Assembly: GCA_958510825.1 (NCBI GenBank)
Contig: OY294051.1
Coordinates: 28,073,265-28,137,264 of the forward strand
Direction: 5' to 3'
Length of the DNA stretch: 64,000 nt
From: Brachypterus glaber
Lineage: Eukaryota > Arthropoda > Insecta > Coleoptera > Kateretidae
Both the position numbers and the translations under genes were made by a program. Below are positions 23,352 through 35,378 of the stretch, piece by piece. The notes below the pieces were generated by a model. That model saw only the letters and a list, made by a program, of their open reading frames with translations. It was not told the origin of the DNA and made no database searches. The stretch's first letter is position 1; every line of letters begins with the position of its first letter.

Positions 23352-23485
23352 CTTGGGGGGCGTTTGGCTTCGAACACGAGTGACACGGTGCACGCTTACT
23401 CTCTTCTTCCTTAGGTATTGAGGTCTCTAGAGAGAGAGAGACGGAGAGTGTGCACCGGGACATTCGTATTCGAAGCCCAACGATC
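23352..23485. repeat. Hairpin with GA/TC-rich inner arms
   Basis: GGCGTTTGGCTTCGAACACG and ACACGGTGCACGCTTACTCT pair with AGAGTGTGCACCGGGACATT and CGTATTCGAAGCCCAACG. The inner part has a (GA)n run at 23431-23442. Interpretable as a short palindromic transposon; no family assigned. Confidence 0.7.
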
Positions 23486-25055
23486 CTTTGGTGGGTAAAA
23501 GTTATTTTTTAAACAACGTAAAGTTATTTCTTAAAAAATGTTATCACAATAAGGGAGGGAGGGCGCTTGGAACGAAGAATGTATACAATATTTTTAAATG
23601 TTGATGCCGTTAGTGGTAATTATCTTAATATTGGCTCTCTCAAATTCTTGTCTTGGCTTATGTGATTTACTTATTATAATTATTTCTGGCTATTTGATTT
23701 CTTTTTCAATACTGCTTTTTTAAACCGTATATGATGTGCCGATACATACAGAATATAATTGTGAATAAAAAATTTAATTGATCCACTATTTTAAGACTTA
23801 TAGTTTTAGTTATAAAACTTTTTGAAAATCAAACCAAAATGCACATAGTGGTTGTCCATAAAATTTGTAAATTAAATCCTATTTTTCCTAGACTATTTCT
23901 CGGCTCGTTTAATAAATGAATGGCATGTCATTTTCTATTTGTAGACAAATTCAACACTCGACGCTCGAGCGAAAGAAAGGTAAAAATGCTTTACTGATTA
24001 ATTTATTTAATGAAGGAAATATAAATTTGTAAATATACCTTATCGCAAGTTTTTAATTAAATTTAATATTAAACATTGCATTTCCCAAAGTAAAAGGTAA
24101 TAGAACTAATTGAATTTTTTTACCTTGCTGCAAAAGTTATTTAATAACATGAGAAATAGGCGTAAAAACACTATTTTATTATCATCACCATCATCATTAA
24201 AGTTAAAACTTTTAACGGAGCAATTTAAACGGCTTTTTCAGGGACGTTCTAAAGCAAAATATTGTGGAGAATGTAAAGATCAAAAATGCAAGTGGAAATG
24301 TTCTGTCTGTTCAATTGGTCGGTAAAGAGAATTTTGTAAATACAATCAGTCAAACTCTTAATTCAGAGACCTAAAGTTTGAAACATGGTTTTTAGCAAAA
24401 GTTCTTGGTGAAAACTAAATTGGGGAAAAATTGGTTTTTAACTTATAGCATTAGCTACATTACTACATAGTAATAATAAATATAAGTAATACTTGTTACA
24501 AAGTTCAAACACAATACGTTTTAAATCATTATGGATATGTGTATTTTGTCAGTACGGTACTGGCTACCAGGCAAGGTCGGCAAAAGCCGACCGACCCCAC
24601 AGCTAAGCGGGTTACAACCATTTCTTTTGTTTTGGCTATTCCGGACCCTTAATTTTTCTATTTTTCTTTATTTTTTTACGGTTTTACGGACTGCTTTCTC
24701 CATTCAGGTCCCGGTATTTTAAAATCTCAGGAATTTTATTGATAGGGTAATACCGATAAGACAGCTTTATACATTTTATAATAGTTGAAAATCTAATTTT
24801 TTCGATAGCAGTCGGTTAATCGGTTGCTCCCATTAAGCTTTTATAACTTTTGTTTAAAACTGTTTTCAATTTATCTAGCAGTTAAATGGACCACCCTATA
24901 AATATTAAACTAATATCTACTTTGAAGGATATGGTTTGATAAAAGACCAATAAGGTCAAACACAGTATGTTATTAATTTATCAGAACAGCATAAAATGTG
25001 TCAGCTTCCTTTCCTGTTATTAAAATTCCGTATTGCATAAATGCAATTTGTATAC
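23486..25055. other. Stretch without a supported gene
   Basis: A short frame at 24149-24325 encodes a basic peptide ending KYCGECKDQKCKWKCSVC. The Cys spacing (C-x2-C-x4-C-x3-C-x2-C) is reminiscent of the Cys-rich ends of some transposases, but the rest of such a protein is not visible, so I do not call it. A second frame at 24531-24722 is hydrophobic and unsupported. Confidence 0.3.
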
Positions 25056-25565
25056 AGGGTTATTCAGAGTCATTAATTTTAAGGGGTGATACTACACTGG
25101 AAAATTAAAAAAATCCTATAAACATATGTCTAAAAATGTTCCTATTAATTGCATTTTTTTAACGCTCCTACAGTGTATATGATATATTTTATGTATTTTT
25201 ACTGAAGGAATCGATATTTTTTACAAAGAATAAAAATATATATATAAAAAAGTTTGGGGCAAAAATGTGTTAAGCCTCACATATTTTGTCCGTCTAGACA
25301 TGCCTCTGGATAAATTCAAAAAAATAAATTCACACAAACTTATTACCCTTATTAATACTAGTATACGTGCAAAAGCTCGTCAGTCACTCTAGCTTAAAAG
25401 GTACAAGAGTTATTAATTAAAAACCTTATTTTTATTACAATTTTAAAGAGCCGTAGCTCCCTAGGGCTCATTTCCGGACCAACCTTATAGGAACTTTTTT
25501 TCATATTTTTTAACGTAGAATCACCTCTTAAATTTCTTGAACTTATTTCTAAATAACACTTTATA
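25056..25565. mobile_element. TIR element, ACAGGGTTATTCAG family, copy b
   Basis: Left end ACAGGGTTATTCAGAG; right end with CATTTCCGGACCAACCTTAT, TTTTTAACGTAGAATCACC and TTATTTCTAAATAACACT. Interior shares CGTCTAGACATGCCTCTGG and AAGCTCGTC with copies at 5881 and 62195. Non-coding. Confidence 0.75.
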
Positions 25566-25766
25566 CTATTTACAGTAAATGGTAAATGGTAAAAAATAAT
25601 TGCAAAAAAGAATAAAAAAAAACTTAAAATTAAAATTTTTCAAATCTTTTCAAAATTTTTCAATTTTTGTTATTTATTTTTTTAATTTTCTTCTGCGAAA
25701 AACGATAAATGTTTGAAAAAAAAGGCAGTTTTGAAATAAAATACATAATAATATATAATAATAATG

Positions 25767-25770
<4 letters not shown>

Positions 25771-25810
<40 letters not shown>
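25771..25810. repeat. AT dinucleotide microsatellite
   Basis: Uninterrupted AT repeat of about 20 units, flanked by further TA-rich text. Confidence 0.95.
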
Positions 25811-25815
<5 letters not shown>

Positions 25816-26292
25816 AAAATATATATACGACTCATTCATCCAGACCGAAAACGTTTCAAAGCACTTTGGCGTTCCATGCACTAACTTGGGCAAAATTTCA
25901 TCTTCCTGAGTATTAATTTTATTATATTTCTTAAAAACTACACAATGTAACTAAATTTTAAGAACAGATATGGATTCAGCAGCTCAAAATATATAAGGTA
26001 GCTTTTATTAAGTCAAAGATGAATTCCTATTCCTTGGTAAAAGTCCTAAGCGATGCTGCAAAAAAAAACACAAAAAGTCCAAACGATTTTTTAATTTTTT
26101 TACACAGAATGCATAAAATACACCACAGAATCATAATCAGAAAAAACATCGGAAGTGCTGGACCTTTTAGGTGAAACTGTTCAAAACTAGCCGTGTACTC
26201 CTTCTAAATACATTCTAGGAAAATCCATAAATCTAAAGGTTTCGCCTTCATTGCGCCTTCGCCAAATTTGCAAATATAAAATAAATTTATTT
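25811..26292. other. Unassigned DNA
   Basis: Contains one AAAAAGTCCAAAC word at 26072-26084. Nothing else placed. Confidence 0.4.
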
Positions 26293-26750
26293 TAATAGAT
26301 TAAGGGGTTTGGACTTTTTACCTTGTGCCTCGGAAAAATTAAGTGTTTTATTGATTTTTTTCGGGTATGTACAATCTTATTCGAACGACCTACAAAATAT
26401 CAAATAGTATATGTTTTGATGTGTTTGTGAAAACATTTTTATTGGAAAATTCGGACAATTGTCCCCGAAACTACTTTTTTTCTATTGTTTGCGCTGACCA
26501 CGATTTCTGGAAAACCAATTACAATAGTTAGTTCGTGAACGAAGGGTTTTGCAAAAAAATACGAAAATGGCGATGATTTTCTCAGTAAATTGATTTTCGA
26601 TGTTCCAAAAATTGAGTTTTCCAGCCATAAAAAGTAAAAATTGATATTTTGTAGGTCGTTCGAATAAGGTTATGATTACATACCTGAAAAAAAAATCTAT
26701 AAAAACCCTTAATTTTCCCTAGTCAGTAGATATATAACCCCTTAAATAAA
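26293..26750. mobile_element. Foldback element V
   Basis: The left arm (ATTAAGGGG ... AAAAATTAAG ... TTATTCGAACGACCTACAAA) pairs with the right arm (TTTGTAGGTCGTTCGAATAA ... CTTAATTTTCCC ... CCCCTTAAAT), arms about 105-110 bp. The interior 26402-26640 is not palindromic. The left arm contains GTTTGGACTTTTT (26307-26319), which the right arm lacks. Confidence 0.8.
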
Positions 26751-26964
26751 TGATTAATTGATTTAATTATAATGAACGTTGTATTTATTATATTATATTT
26801 TGTTATTTTTGTCATTTCAGCAAATTAAATCTATTTGAAACCTTTCTAGTATCCAAGCAAAAAAATTTACATCAATTATTAAAAATTTAATCTACTATAT
26901 TTATATTGTATATTATATTTTATTATATTATATGTATTGAAAGTTTTTGCCCGATTTGTATAAT

Positions 26965-27211
26965 TTAACTTTTTCATTTTTGGGGAATAGAGCTTTGGAT
27001 CTGAAATTGTTATCTAATTTTGCTGTGACGTTTCGACGATGGATTTTCGTTGTTTCCGAACCTTTATTGGAAATAAAAATAAACATATATATTTTTTTAT
27101 TTCCAATAAAGGTTCGAAAATGACTAAAATCCGTCGTCGAAACGTCACAGCAAAATTAGATAACAATTTTAGTCAGATCCAAAGCCCTATTCCCCAAGTA
27201 TCAAAAAGTTA
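26965..27211. mobile_element. Near-perfect palindrome K
   Basis: Arms of about 110 bp: GGGGAATAGAGCTTTGGATC / GATCCAAAGCCCTATTCCCC, GCTGTGACGTTTCGACGA / TCGTCGAAACGTCACAGC, CCTTTATTGGAAATAAA / TTTATTTCCAATAAAGG. The loop is an AT-rich stretch around 27075-27100. Non-coding, hairpin-forming DNA transposon by inference. Confidence 0.85.
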
Positions 27212-28061
27212 TATGTAGAATATATCTGAACCGGTGATTTGCTAAACACCATCTTTATCTAAGCTTTAAATTTAATATTTAAGCTGTCAAATAACAAAAA
27301 TGCTTAGATTAAATTAAATTTAAAATGATCTAGTAGAAAATTTTATTATTAATAATAAGTATAGCAACCTGTTGCATTAAATAAATAATGTATTATAATA
27401 ATAGATATATTGCTTATAATAGTGTTCTTGTAACAATCTTGTGCTAAAATTGCATATCATTTTGAGGCAAGTTAGTTACGCCTTTTATATCTATAAATCA
27501 AAAAGCATCTGGTATATAATAATAGTATAACGGTAAGAATATATTTATATTTATAAACAAAAACGAACGAAAGTGTATATAATAATAGCTTTATTATTAG
27601 ATAACCATAATATTTAATATACAGAGTGGTAAAACAATATTATTAACTATAAATAGTAAAACCGCTCTTTTCAATGTAGAGTCTAGATTCTACTACTACG
27701 TTATATCGGGTCGTTGTAATATGGTATTCTTTTTAATAGTTTTGCCTACTCTTAACAATTTTTTAAATAGTTTTCAAAATATTTACTATTTAGCTGAGTA
27801 TTTTCAAAATTTACTTCGTAAATTATTTCAAAAAATTATCATTTGTAAATATTATCGATAGCAGTGCACCAAAGTAAGATCCTTGTGGACAACCTTTTAG
27901 CTATAATGTAAGTAGGCTTCTGCACCTGCAGTAAATAATAAAGCGAAAATAAAATATATAGAGGATCAAATAATATCACGAGCACATTAGATAGAGTCTG
28001 ACCTCGATAATAGAAATTATATCAAATAAAAGAAGAGTAAGCCTACTTTGTTTCCACATCT
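27212..28061. other. AT-rich DNA without a gene
   Basis: No feature seen. Confidence 0.4.
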
Positions 28062-28239
28062 AAGTGTATATTCACAGGCTCGCATGAGAACATAATACAT
28101 AACAATGCGATGCCGTAATTGGCTTGATGTGCCGCCATGTATCTTGTAAGTCATATCCATAAGCTCGCATAACAATATAGTACATAAGAATGCCAATCAC
28201 GGCATTGCATGTTCTTATGCAAGCTTCTGGATAGGTCTT
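28062..28239. mobile_element. Hairpin MITE, GCATAAC family, copy B
   Basis: Shares TAATACATAACAATGCGATGCCG, in part, and CATGTATCTTGTAAG with copies A, C, D and E, with an internal duplication of the arm (CATAAGCTCGCATAACA). Decayed. Confidence 0.75.
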
Positions 28240-28308
28240 TCATTGATTATAATCTTGCACATGATAAAACAAGGTTTTTTAGACCTTCCAGGCTGTAAAC
28301 AAGTAAGA

Positions 28309-28552
28309 GGCTGTTTATATATTACGTAATGCAAATTGTAGCAAAATTCGTACACTTCATACCCCGTTTTTCGCGTTAATAAAGGTTGTGGAAATTTCAT
28401 ATTTTAGCAAATGGGGGGGGGGGTATTTCAAACACCGTGTTTGGTGGCGTGGCCAAAATATAAAATATCTACAGCCTTTAATAACGCGAGAACGGGGGTA
28501 TGAAGTGTATGAATTTTGCTACAATTTGCGTTTCGTAATATATGGACAGCCC
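28309..28552. mobile_element. Foldback MITE O
   Basis: Left arm GGCTGTTTATATATTACGTA...CAAATTGTAGCAAAATTCGT pairs with right arm ATGAATTTTGCTACAATTTG...CGTAATATATGGACAGCC; arms about 85 bp including CGTTTTTCGCGTTAAT. A fragment with the same text is at 44104-44183. The plus-strand frame 28388-28837 starts inside it and is spurious. Confidence 0.8.
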
Positions 28553-28880
28553 CTATTTCATACTAATACGTACCTACATTATGTAGGCTACATAGGTATA
28601 ATAAAAAACGGAAACACCTGTTTAATTACATCCCATAATAAATTACAATTTCATTACCAACACAATAGTTTGATTCTTCTCTGTGATTCTTTTGAGTTGG
28701 TACGCGTGCCCCATTCTAATTGCCCCGTAATTTTTCCGTTTGTGAATAAATCGGGTTCGCGCTGCGGAACGGATTCGCGTGACCTCGCACGTGTCACAGG
28801 TCACGGCTCTACGACCCACTTCCGGTTTGGAAGTTAAACGGAAAAGCGTGCCGCACCTACCGATCATATCTGCCTGGATA
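28553..28880. other. Locally CpG-rich segment, possible regulatory DNA
   Basis: Between about 28690 and 28865 the composition becomes balanced with many CG steps. Within it, GTGACCT and AGGTCAC half-sites face each other around an E-box CACGTG (28780-28806), and CACTTCCGG, an ETS-like word, follows. Overlapping frames on both strands are not recognisable proteins. Regulatory function is a guess from motifs only. Confidence 0.3.
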
Positions 28881-29967
28881 CCGGCTTTTGTTTCTTTGAA
28901 ATTATTTGCTTATAATTTATACGCTAAGGTTCAGAAACGATGGAATATAGTACGATTCTACTCTACAGATTTTATATAGGGTGGTACTGCTGCAAAGTTT
29001 TATAAATGTAGAAAGGTGGTACTTGACAGATTTCAATGTCCGTGTCATGAACATCATTGAAGAAGTGTGAAATCATACAGTATGATATGCTTGTCCCATT
29101 GTGTTACCTTCTGTGGATTACAGGGATATAGTGACTTCAGAACCATTTGTAGTAAATTACCTAAGGTAGCCATAAGGTTAATAATATGTATATTGAACAA
29201 AAAAAAATTCTGCTACTTAAGATATCATTCTGGTTTATAATTTTTAAAAAATCAAAGAAAGCATAAGAAAACTAGAGTGGAAGAAAATTAAATTTTCGAA
29301 GAGGCAGCAGAAATTTTGTATGATGCAGGTATCGCTAATTAGGTTAATGTAGGACTTTTTCATATTTTCCATTAAAAAAAAAAACTTTAAACGCGTTTTT
29401 CTCAAGACAAGGTTTTTTTGGATGCGGTGATATCTCCGGTACCACTGCACCGATCCTTATGAAATTTTAACAACATATTCTACACATAAATAGCTTCAGC
29501 GCATTCTATAACTGTATTAAAATTTTAATTTTTACTATTTATTTTACCAAAAACAGCGAAAAAAAAAACTCATTTTTTGTTTTTTTTTCTTTAAATCTCC
29601 GTCATTTTATTATTTATCAATAAATATTAATATCCGTAGAATGCGCGAGAGCCACAGTTATACTGAATCTAAATATTTTTGATTTTTTCGTTTGGACTTT
29701 ATCAAGATATCAACGGCGCCACCGACATATCTACTTTTCGAGGAGTTACGTTTGCCTGTTATTTTTGTGTATAAAAAGTGTTTAAAATAAAATTAAAAAA
29801 ATTGTTTTATGTATTTCGAGAGTGTATTTTTTAAGCTCAACAGATTTTATATAAATATCTGTAATAATACATTCCTAAAAAATTAACAAATATAGCCCTT
29901 TTTTGGAGCATCTAAACCAGAATGATCCCTTCGGGCAAAAATAATAATAGTTATTTATGGTACTAGT
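28881..29967. other. Unassigned AT-rich DNA
   Basis: A possible decayed TIR pair exists: ATCATTCTGGTTTA near 29225 and TAAACCAGAATGAT near 29913. No gene. Confidence 0.4.
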
Positions 29968-30057
29968 GGGTAAAGTAAGATATTGCCCATGAGAAAATTA
30001 ACCTGCGAGGCGTCAGCCAAACAGGTTAATTTTCGAGAGGGCAATATCGGTTTACCC
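29968..30057. repeat. 90-bp hairpin N
   Basis: GGGTAAAGTAAGATATTGCC and GAAAATTAACCTG pair with CAGGTTAATTTTC and GGCAATATCGGTTTACCC; the short loop CGAGGCGTCAGCCAAA is GC-richer than the surroundings, like the cores of elements R and T. Confidence 0.8.
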
Positions 30058-30722
30058 ATGACTGCCATACAAGGTTTTATCCAATAAATAGCTTAGGAAT
30101 TCATATTTTTATTAAAAATTTTAATGACATTTACAAGAAAATAATTTGACAAGTGACAGTTGAGTGGGTAAAATAAATAATTATCCACTCAATAAAGTAA
30201 AAGCCACGCGGGGGTTATTATTGAGTTTATCTATTTAAAATACAGCTGGTAATTGTCTGTATTATCTGTATGTATTGGATAAAATTTATTATAATTTGGA
30301 AAGAGCGACCTGATTTTATCATTAAATAAACATTATTTTTCATTTAAATAGTTTTTTTTAATAAGGTTGGTATTGTGTGAAAACTGGTACTACTGTTATA
30401 GTAGTACTACTAACGTGAACATCATTGCTAGTTTTTGTGATTTCTTTAAGGCTATTTCTCTTTTTACTAAATAGATATTAGATTAAATGGAGATTTTGGG
30501 AAATAAATATTTTATCCTTTTATGATTGTAATCAAAGATGAGAGGGTTAGGGTGATCGGTTTGATTATCTTGGATAACAAAATTGCTAAAGTTTGGACGA
30601 GAGAGTTTTGTTGAGAGTTTGTTTTAATGGCTATTTGGTAAATGTTTTTGATGTGCTAATCTCAGTAAAATTTTTAAATGGGGTAATGTCTAGACAATTA
30701 ACATCCAAATCGATATAAGTAT
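30058..30722. other. Unassigned AT-rich DNA
   Basis: No gene seen. Confidence 0.4.
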
Positions 30723-31439
30723 ACAGAGTGGTCCAAAAGTCAACCCCCCCCCTCTTAACTTTTGAACCAGTTGAGATATCGACTTCAAATTTGGAACTTT
30801 TAAATAAGACAAGTTAAACTATCTTTAAGCATATATTTAATACTTTCAGCTCTTAAAATGTGGGCAGGGGGGCACATTTTTTTTAAAGGAAATGGGGGTC
30901 ATTTAATACATCATTTTAAAGCTTATAAAATTCTCCATTTAACTCCATATTTTTATATTTAAAAAAAAATTGGGTTTAAAATGGGGTTAAAAATGGGAAT
31001 TAAGTAATGTCAAAATTCCTCTAAAAAAAAACAAATAATTTTTTTAAAATGCCTAATTTCATCATAAAAAAATGTTACTTATACTTTTAAACTAATTTTA
31101 GTTGACATAAATAAAAATTTATAAAAAAAACTTAAAAAATCTAATGTTTTAGCACAAAAAATTGAAAAATCAAAACGTTAAAAAACATTTTTAAAAAATT
31201 TAAAAATGTTAGTTTAAATAGAGAATTTTATAAGCTTTAAAATGATGTATCACACGACCCCCCTTTCCATTTAAAAATATGTCCCCCCATGCCCCCCTGC
31301 CCACATTTTAAGAGCTGAAAATATCAAATATATGCTAAAAGATATTTAAGTTGTCTTATTTAAAAGTTCTAAATTTGAAGTCGATATCTCAACTCGTTCA
31401 AAGGTTAATAGGGGGCGGGTGACTTTTGGACCTCACTGT
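30723..31439. mobile_element. Long-TIR element H, copy 1
   Basis: Left end ACAGAGTGGTCCAAAAGTCA, right end GTGACTTTTGGACCTCACTGT. The arms continue through TTGAGATATCGACTTCAAAT, ATCTTTAAGCATATATTTAA and AAAATGTGGGCAGGGGGG and beyond, so most of the 717 bp is inverted repeat. No ORF. An inverted second copy is at 33234-33907. Confidence 0.85.
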
Positions 31440-31659
31440 ACATCTTAACATTTATTCTACTTTATTTAAGCGCTAATAATAAGAAAGGACGAGAAAAATC
31501 TGAATCCGAATCCAATGGCGAAAATAAATGGAATGAAGTGTCACGATGACCATACCCTGGTTGTTTTAAAATACCGGACAAATGTCTTTCAAAACTTTTA
31601 GTTGTTAAAAATAGCCTACTATCTCTATACAAATAAAAAGTTCCCCACTCAAAGAAGGG
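31440..31659. other. Unassigned DNA
   Basis: No feature assigned. Confidence 0.4.
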
Positions 31660-32578
31660 TATCGTTTTAAATAGGAGTTTTGGGCTAAATAAGAAAAATT
31701 CGTTTTTGTTTAAAAAAGTGCAAAATGATGAAAAGAAATGATAAAAAACTTATTTTTTAATAAAGAAAAATATGAAAAAAAAAATTAAAAACTCAGTAAT
31801 TATTTGTTATCGTAAACCTGACAACATTATTCTTGCGATAAATGTGACTTTTTCATATTATTGTTTATCTAAAAAACAACATAAATACATTTAGGTAGAA
31901 TGTATAATAAAAACACTGTACAATATTAATTAAATATATTTATTTTTAAATACATACTTTTATTTAATATTAAAAGTTAAAAGCTAGGTGTAACTTTTTC
32001 ATAATCTAGTTTTAAATCATATCATGAAAATAAACTAATTTAACATGTTGAAAGCTACATTAAATTACTTGTCTTGGGTAACACTGTCATGGAACTAATG
32101 CTTTGGGTTATTGACGATAACTTATCGTTGAAGCTGCTGGTTTGCTTACATTGTTATTATAATATAAATACCTCAAAAATAACTCCATAATCGTACTGAA
32201 ACTTAAGAAACTAGTCACAAAAGTCCAGGCTAATTACACATTGAATTACAGCATATTAAATCCGTAAAAACTAATAAAATACAACAAAATATTTTAATTT
32301 TATAGTCAAGAGAACACAACACAGACCCTTTCCGTTAGCCCCACTGTAGTAGTTAATGTGCAAAGTTATTTTTATTTTGACGAGATGACATTTGACACTT
32401 GAAGTTTCGTGCAATGTACATTGACATATGCCAAAATTCGTAATTAAAATAATTAGTTAAAGTATGTTCCGGGATGTAAAAAGGGCTGAAATTTTGGCTA
32501 AGTATTTATTTTTTATGTATCTATAAGCATTTAAAATCTTATCGTTACAGGCGATTTAGCCCAAAATGCGATACCCTC
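31660..32578. mobile_element. Short-TIR element W, copy 1 (tentative)
   Basis: AAGGGTATCGTTTT and TTTTGGGCTAAAT near the left edge match, inverted, ATTTAGCCCAAAA and GCGATACCCT near 32550-32575. A shorter relative at 34893-35198 shares AGTGCAAAATGATGAAA and GCTGAAATTTTGG. Non-coding and AT-rich. Confidence 0.5.
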
Positions 32579-33233
32579 CTTTAGCTGAATAGCCATGGCA
32601 CGCGTTTCATGTAATCTCTTGAGTTGTGTGTAAGATTTTTAATTAACAATTAAAAACAATGTTGTTTGTGCTGTGTTTCCGCTACGAAGCAGATATTATT
32701 ATTATGATTATTAGGATTCTTAATGAATGTTTTATCGCAGGCTTTTATTTTTTTTTAATCTACAAGCTTGAGCTCGTGGCTTTAACCAACCATAACAAAA
32801 AGAAATCGTATTATAACTAATTACTCTCATAATAATTTTATTTATATAATAGCTAGGTTTTTTCAGATATAAGGGTTTTTAATTTTCTATGCAGATATTA
32901 TTTATACAGTATTTATATCCATATTATGGAAGATCTACGTTCATGCTAAAAGAACCATTTACAGTAAATGGCATGGCACATAAAATTACAGGGAATATTG
33001 TTATTTGATGACCTGTTTTCTTCAAACAATGCTATCTGAGCAAAGTCGAAGGATCTGCAAGAAAACTACTAGTAGTTTATCACAGCAAATACGTTTTTAT
33101 GCTTAAAAGCAGAAGTTATTGGTTTAAGCTACAAATGTTATATTTTCGACTGATTATAGTCCATAATTATTTAAGTGGATCATTTCTGTCTGGATATTCA
33201 ATTTCTTTAAAATACTACAGTATACAGTGCGGT
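32579..33233. other. Unassigned DNA
   Basis: No gene seen. Confidence 0.4.
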
Positions 33234-33907
33234 CCAAAAGTCACCCTCCCTCTTTTAACTTTTGAACGAGTTGAGATATCGAGTTTAAATTTAGAACTCT
33301 TAAATAAGACAACTTAAACTATCTTTTAGCATATATTTGATATTTTCAGCTCTTAAAATGTGGGCAGGGGGCATGGGGGGACATTTTTTAAATATAAAGG
33401 GGGGTCGTGTGATACATTATTTAAAAGCTTATAAAATTCTCTATTTAAACTAACATTTTTAATTTTTTTAAAAATGTTTTTTAAGGTTTTGATTTTTCAA
33501 TTTTTTGTGCTAAAACATTCGATTTTTTAAGGTTTTTTTATAAATTTTTATTTATGTCAACTAAAATTAGTTTAAAAGTATAATTAACATTTTTTTATTA
33601 TGAAATTAGGCATTTTTAAAAAATTATTTGTTTTTTTTTTTTAAGGAATTTTGACATTAATACCCATTTTCAACCCCATTTTAAACCCAATTTTTTTTTA
33701 ATTTAAAAATATGGAGTTAAATGAAGAATTTTATAAGCTTTAAAATGATGTATTACACGACCACCCTTTAAAAAAATGTGCCCCCATGCCCCCCTGCCCA
33801 CATTTTAAGAGCTGAAAGTATTAAATATATGCTAAAAGATAGTTTAAGTTGTCTTATTTAAAAGTTTCAAATTTGAAGTCGATATCTCAACTGGTTCACC
33901 GCTCTGT
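33234..33907. mobile_element. Long-TIR element H, copy 2 (inverted to copy 1)
   Basis: Left end ACAGTGCGGTCCAAAAGTCA, right end CAACTGGTTCACCGCTCTGT with a small terminal deletion. The internal order is the reverse complement of 30723-31439 (GGGTCGTGTGATACATT here against CACACGACCCCCCTTT there). The ORF starting at 33099 runs into it and is spurious. Confidence 0.85.
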
Positions 33908-35378
33908 ATATACTTTACAGGGTACTGTAAATAAATGCAGAGCCTTATACTTTGCTCATGTACATACCTTAATCATGTTATATCCTTAATAACATAATAA
34001 CATTTAAAGAAAATCCACAGAGTGCCAAATGACAATGTTTGAGTCCAATGTCGTTTACCATAAAAAGCAATCATACAAGTAGTAGTATTGGTGATATGCC
34101 AGTTACAACTTAGTGCTAATGAGAAAAGTTCTGATAAAGTCCAAATCTAAGCTGTATTGTGTACAGTTTTCCCTTAAGACACATTTTCTAAGTTTACAAC
34201 GTAGGTACCAAGCCCTTAGTCCGAATACTATATGACGTCAGAGTTTAGTTTAGTCCTCAACTGGTCTCTTTTTATAGTACTCCAAAATTTGCCGAGCCAA
34301 ACGATCGAAAATACGATATAAACAGTCGAGTTTTCAAAACAGAACCAAGTAACTGTCAAAATAGCCTGTCTAGATATAGCAAACTTATGCAGGAGTGCCA
34401 CAATTCTTTGTTTTTTTATTATTCATGGCGAATACACGAAAATCACAGCCAAATTGAACACAAACAAAGTAAACATAACCTCTAAATAGCCTCTTGTGGA
34501 CCAAGCAACACTGGCGCCAATTTTAAAATAATTTATTATATTTCGGGTGTAAACAAGTGCTTGGTCCTTATTTAGAGGAGCACTTATGTGCAGCTCTTTA
34601 TGCCACGTTTTGATAAACTACGCATGCGCACGCGCATGCAACAGGTAATATTTTAAACAGGAAACATTAAGTGTGAGAATATTTTTTCCCAAAATAAAAA
34701 CTACATATATTTTTAATTATTTCCGAGACAAACTAAATAGATACTCGCCTATAATAGAGGTCCTACATTTCATTTTATTGCACCTTGTATTTCCTATTCA
34801 GTTTTTTGGGGTTCCGTACATCAAAAAAAAAAAAAAAACGGAACCCTTACAGCTATTGATCTCAGGTACTAAATAATCTAGGAATCGGAGCATATCGGGT
34901 ATTTTGCGCTATATGACAAAAATATTATTGTTTAAAAGAGTGCAAAATGATGAAAGAAAATGACAAAATAAAATAAAAAAAATTCAGAACCCATTATATT
35001 ATCGCAAATGGCAACACGTGCGATTTTTAATTTACCAATAAGGGTTATTCTTTCTCACTCTCTTGTATTTCTCTGTGTAACAATTCACAATTAAAAAAAT
35101 TATATTTCGGGTAATTTTAAGAGCTGAAATTTTGGTAAAGTATTTTATATATGTGTTCAAAATGTTATTATTTTCGCATTTAGACCGAAATCCCATACAC
35201 TCGATGATCCTTTGTCACACAATGACTAAACGTGGATATGTATTTCAGGTATAAAAAATTTTTTCAGAATATTTTTTTGACAAAACCATTTTTCAAAACA
35301 TTTTTTTAGAAAACTCTATCGAGATTATTTTTATTACGCATTAAATAAAAATAAAAATGTATTTAATAAAATTAATAG
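33908..35378. other. Stretch without a gene
   Basis: Contains an NRF1-like word TGCGCACGCGCA within the near-palindrome GCATGCGC-AC-GCGCATGC (34623-34640), a 15-16-base A run near 34825, and the partial element W copy (34893-35198). No ORF with recognisable domain. Confidence 0.45.

Noticed and set aside
24110..24325. Cys-rich peptide as a transposase C-terminus
   Set aside because: Five cysteines with zinc-finger-like spacing are visible, but no upstream domain is recognisable and the frame starts at TTG, with its first ATG only at about 24149; too little to name.
28388..28837. 149-codon plus-strand ORF
   Set aside because: Its first half is the right arm of foldback MITE O and its second half overlaps an equally open minus-strand frame; it has no ATG-independent support.
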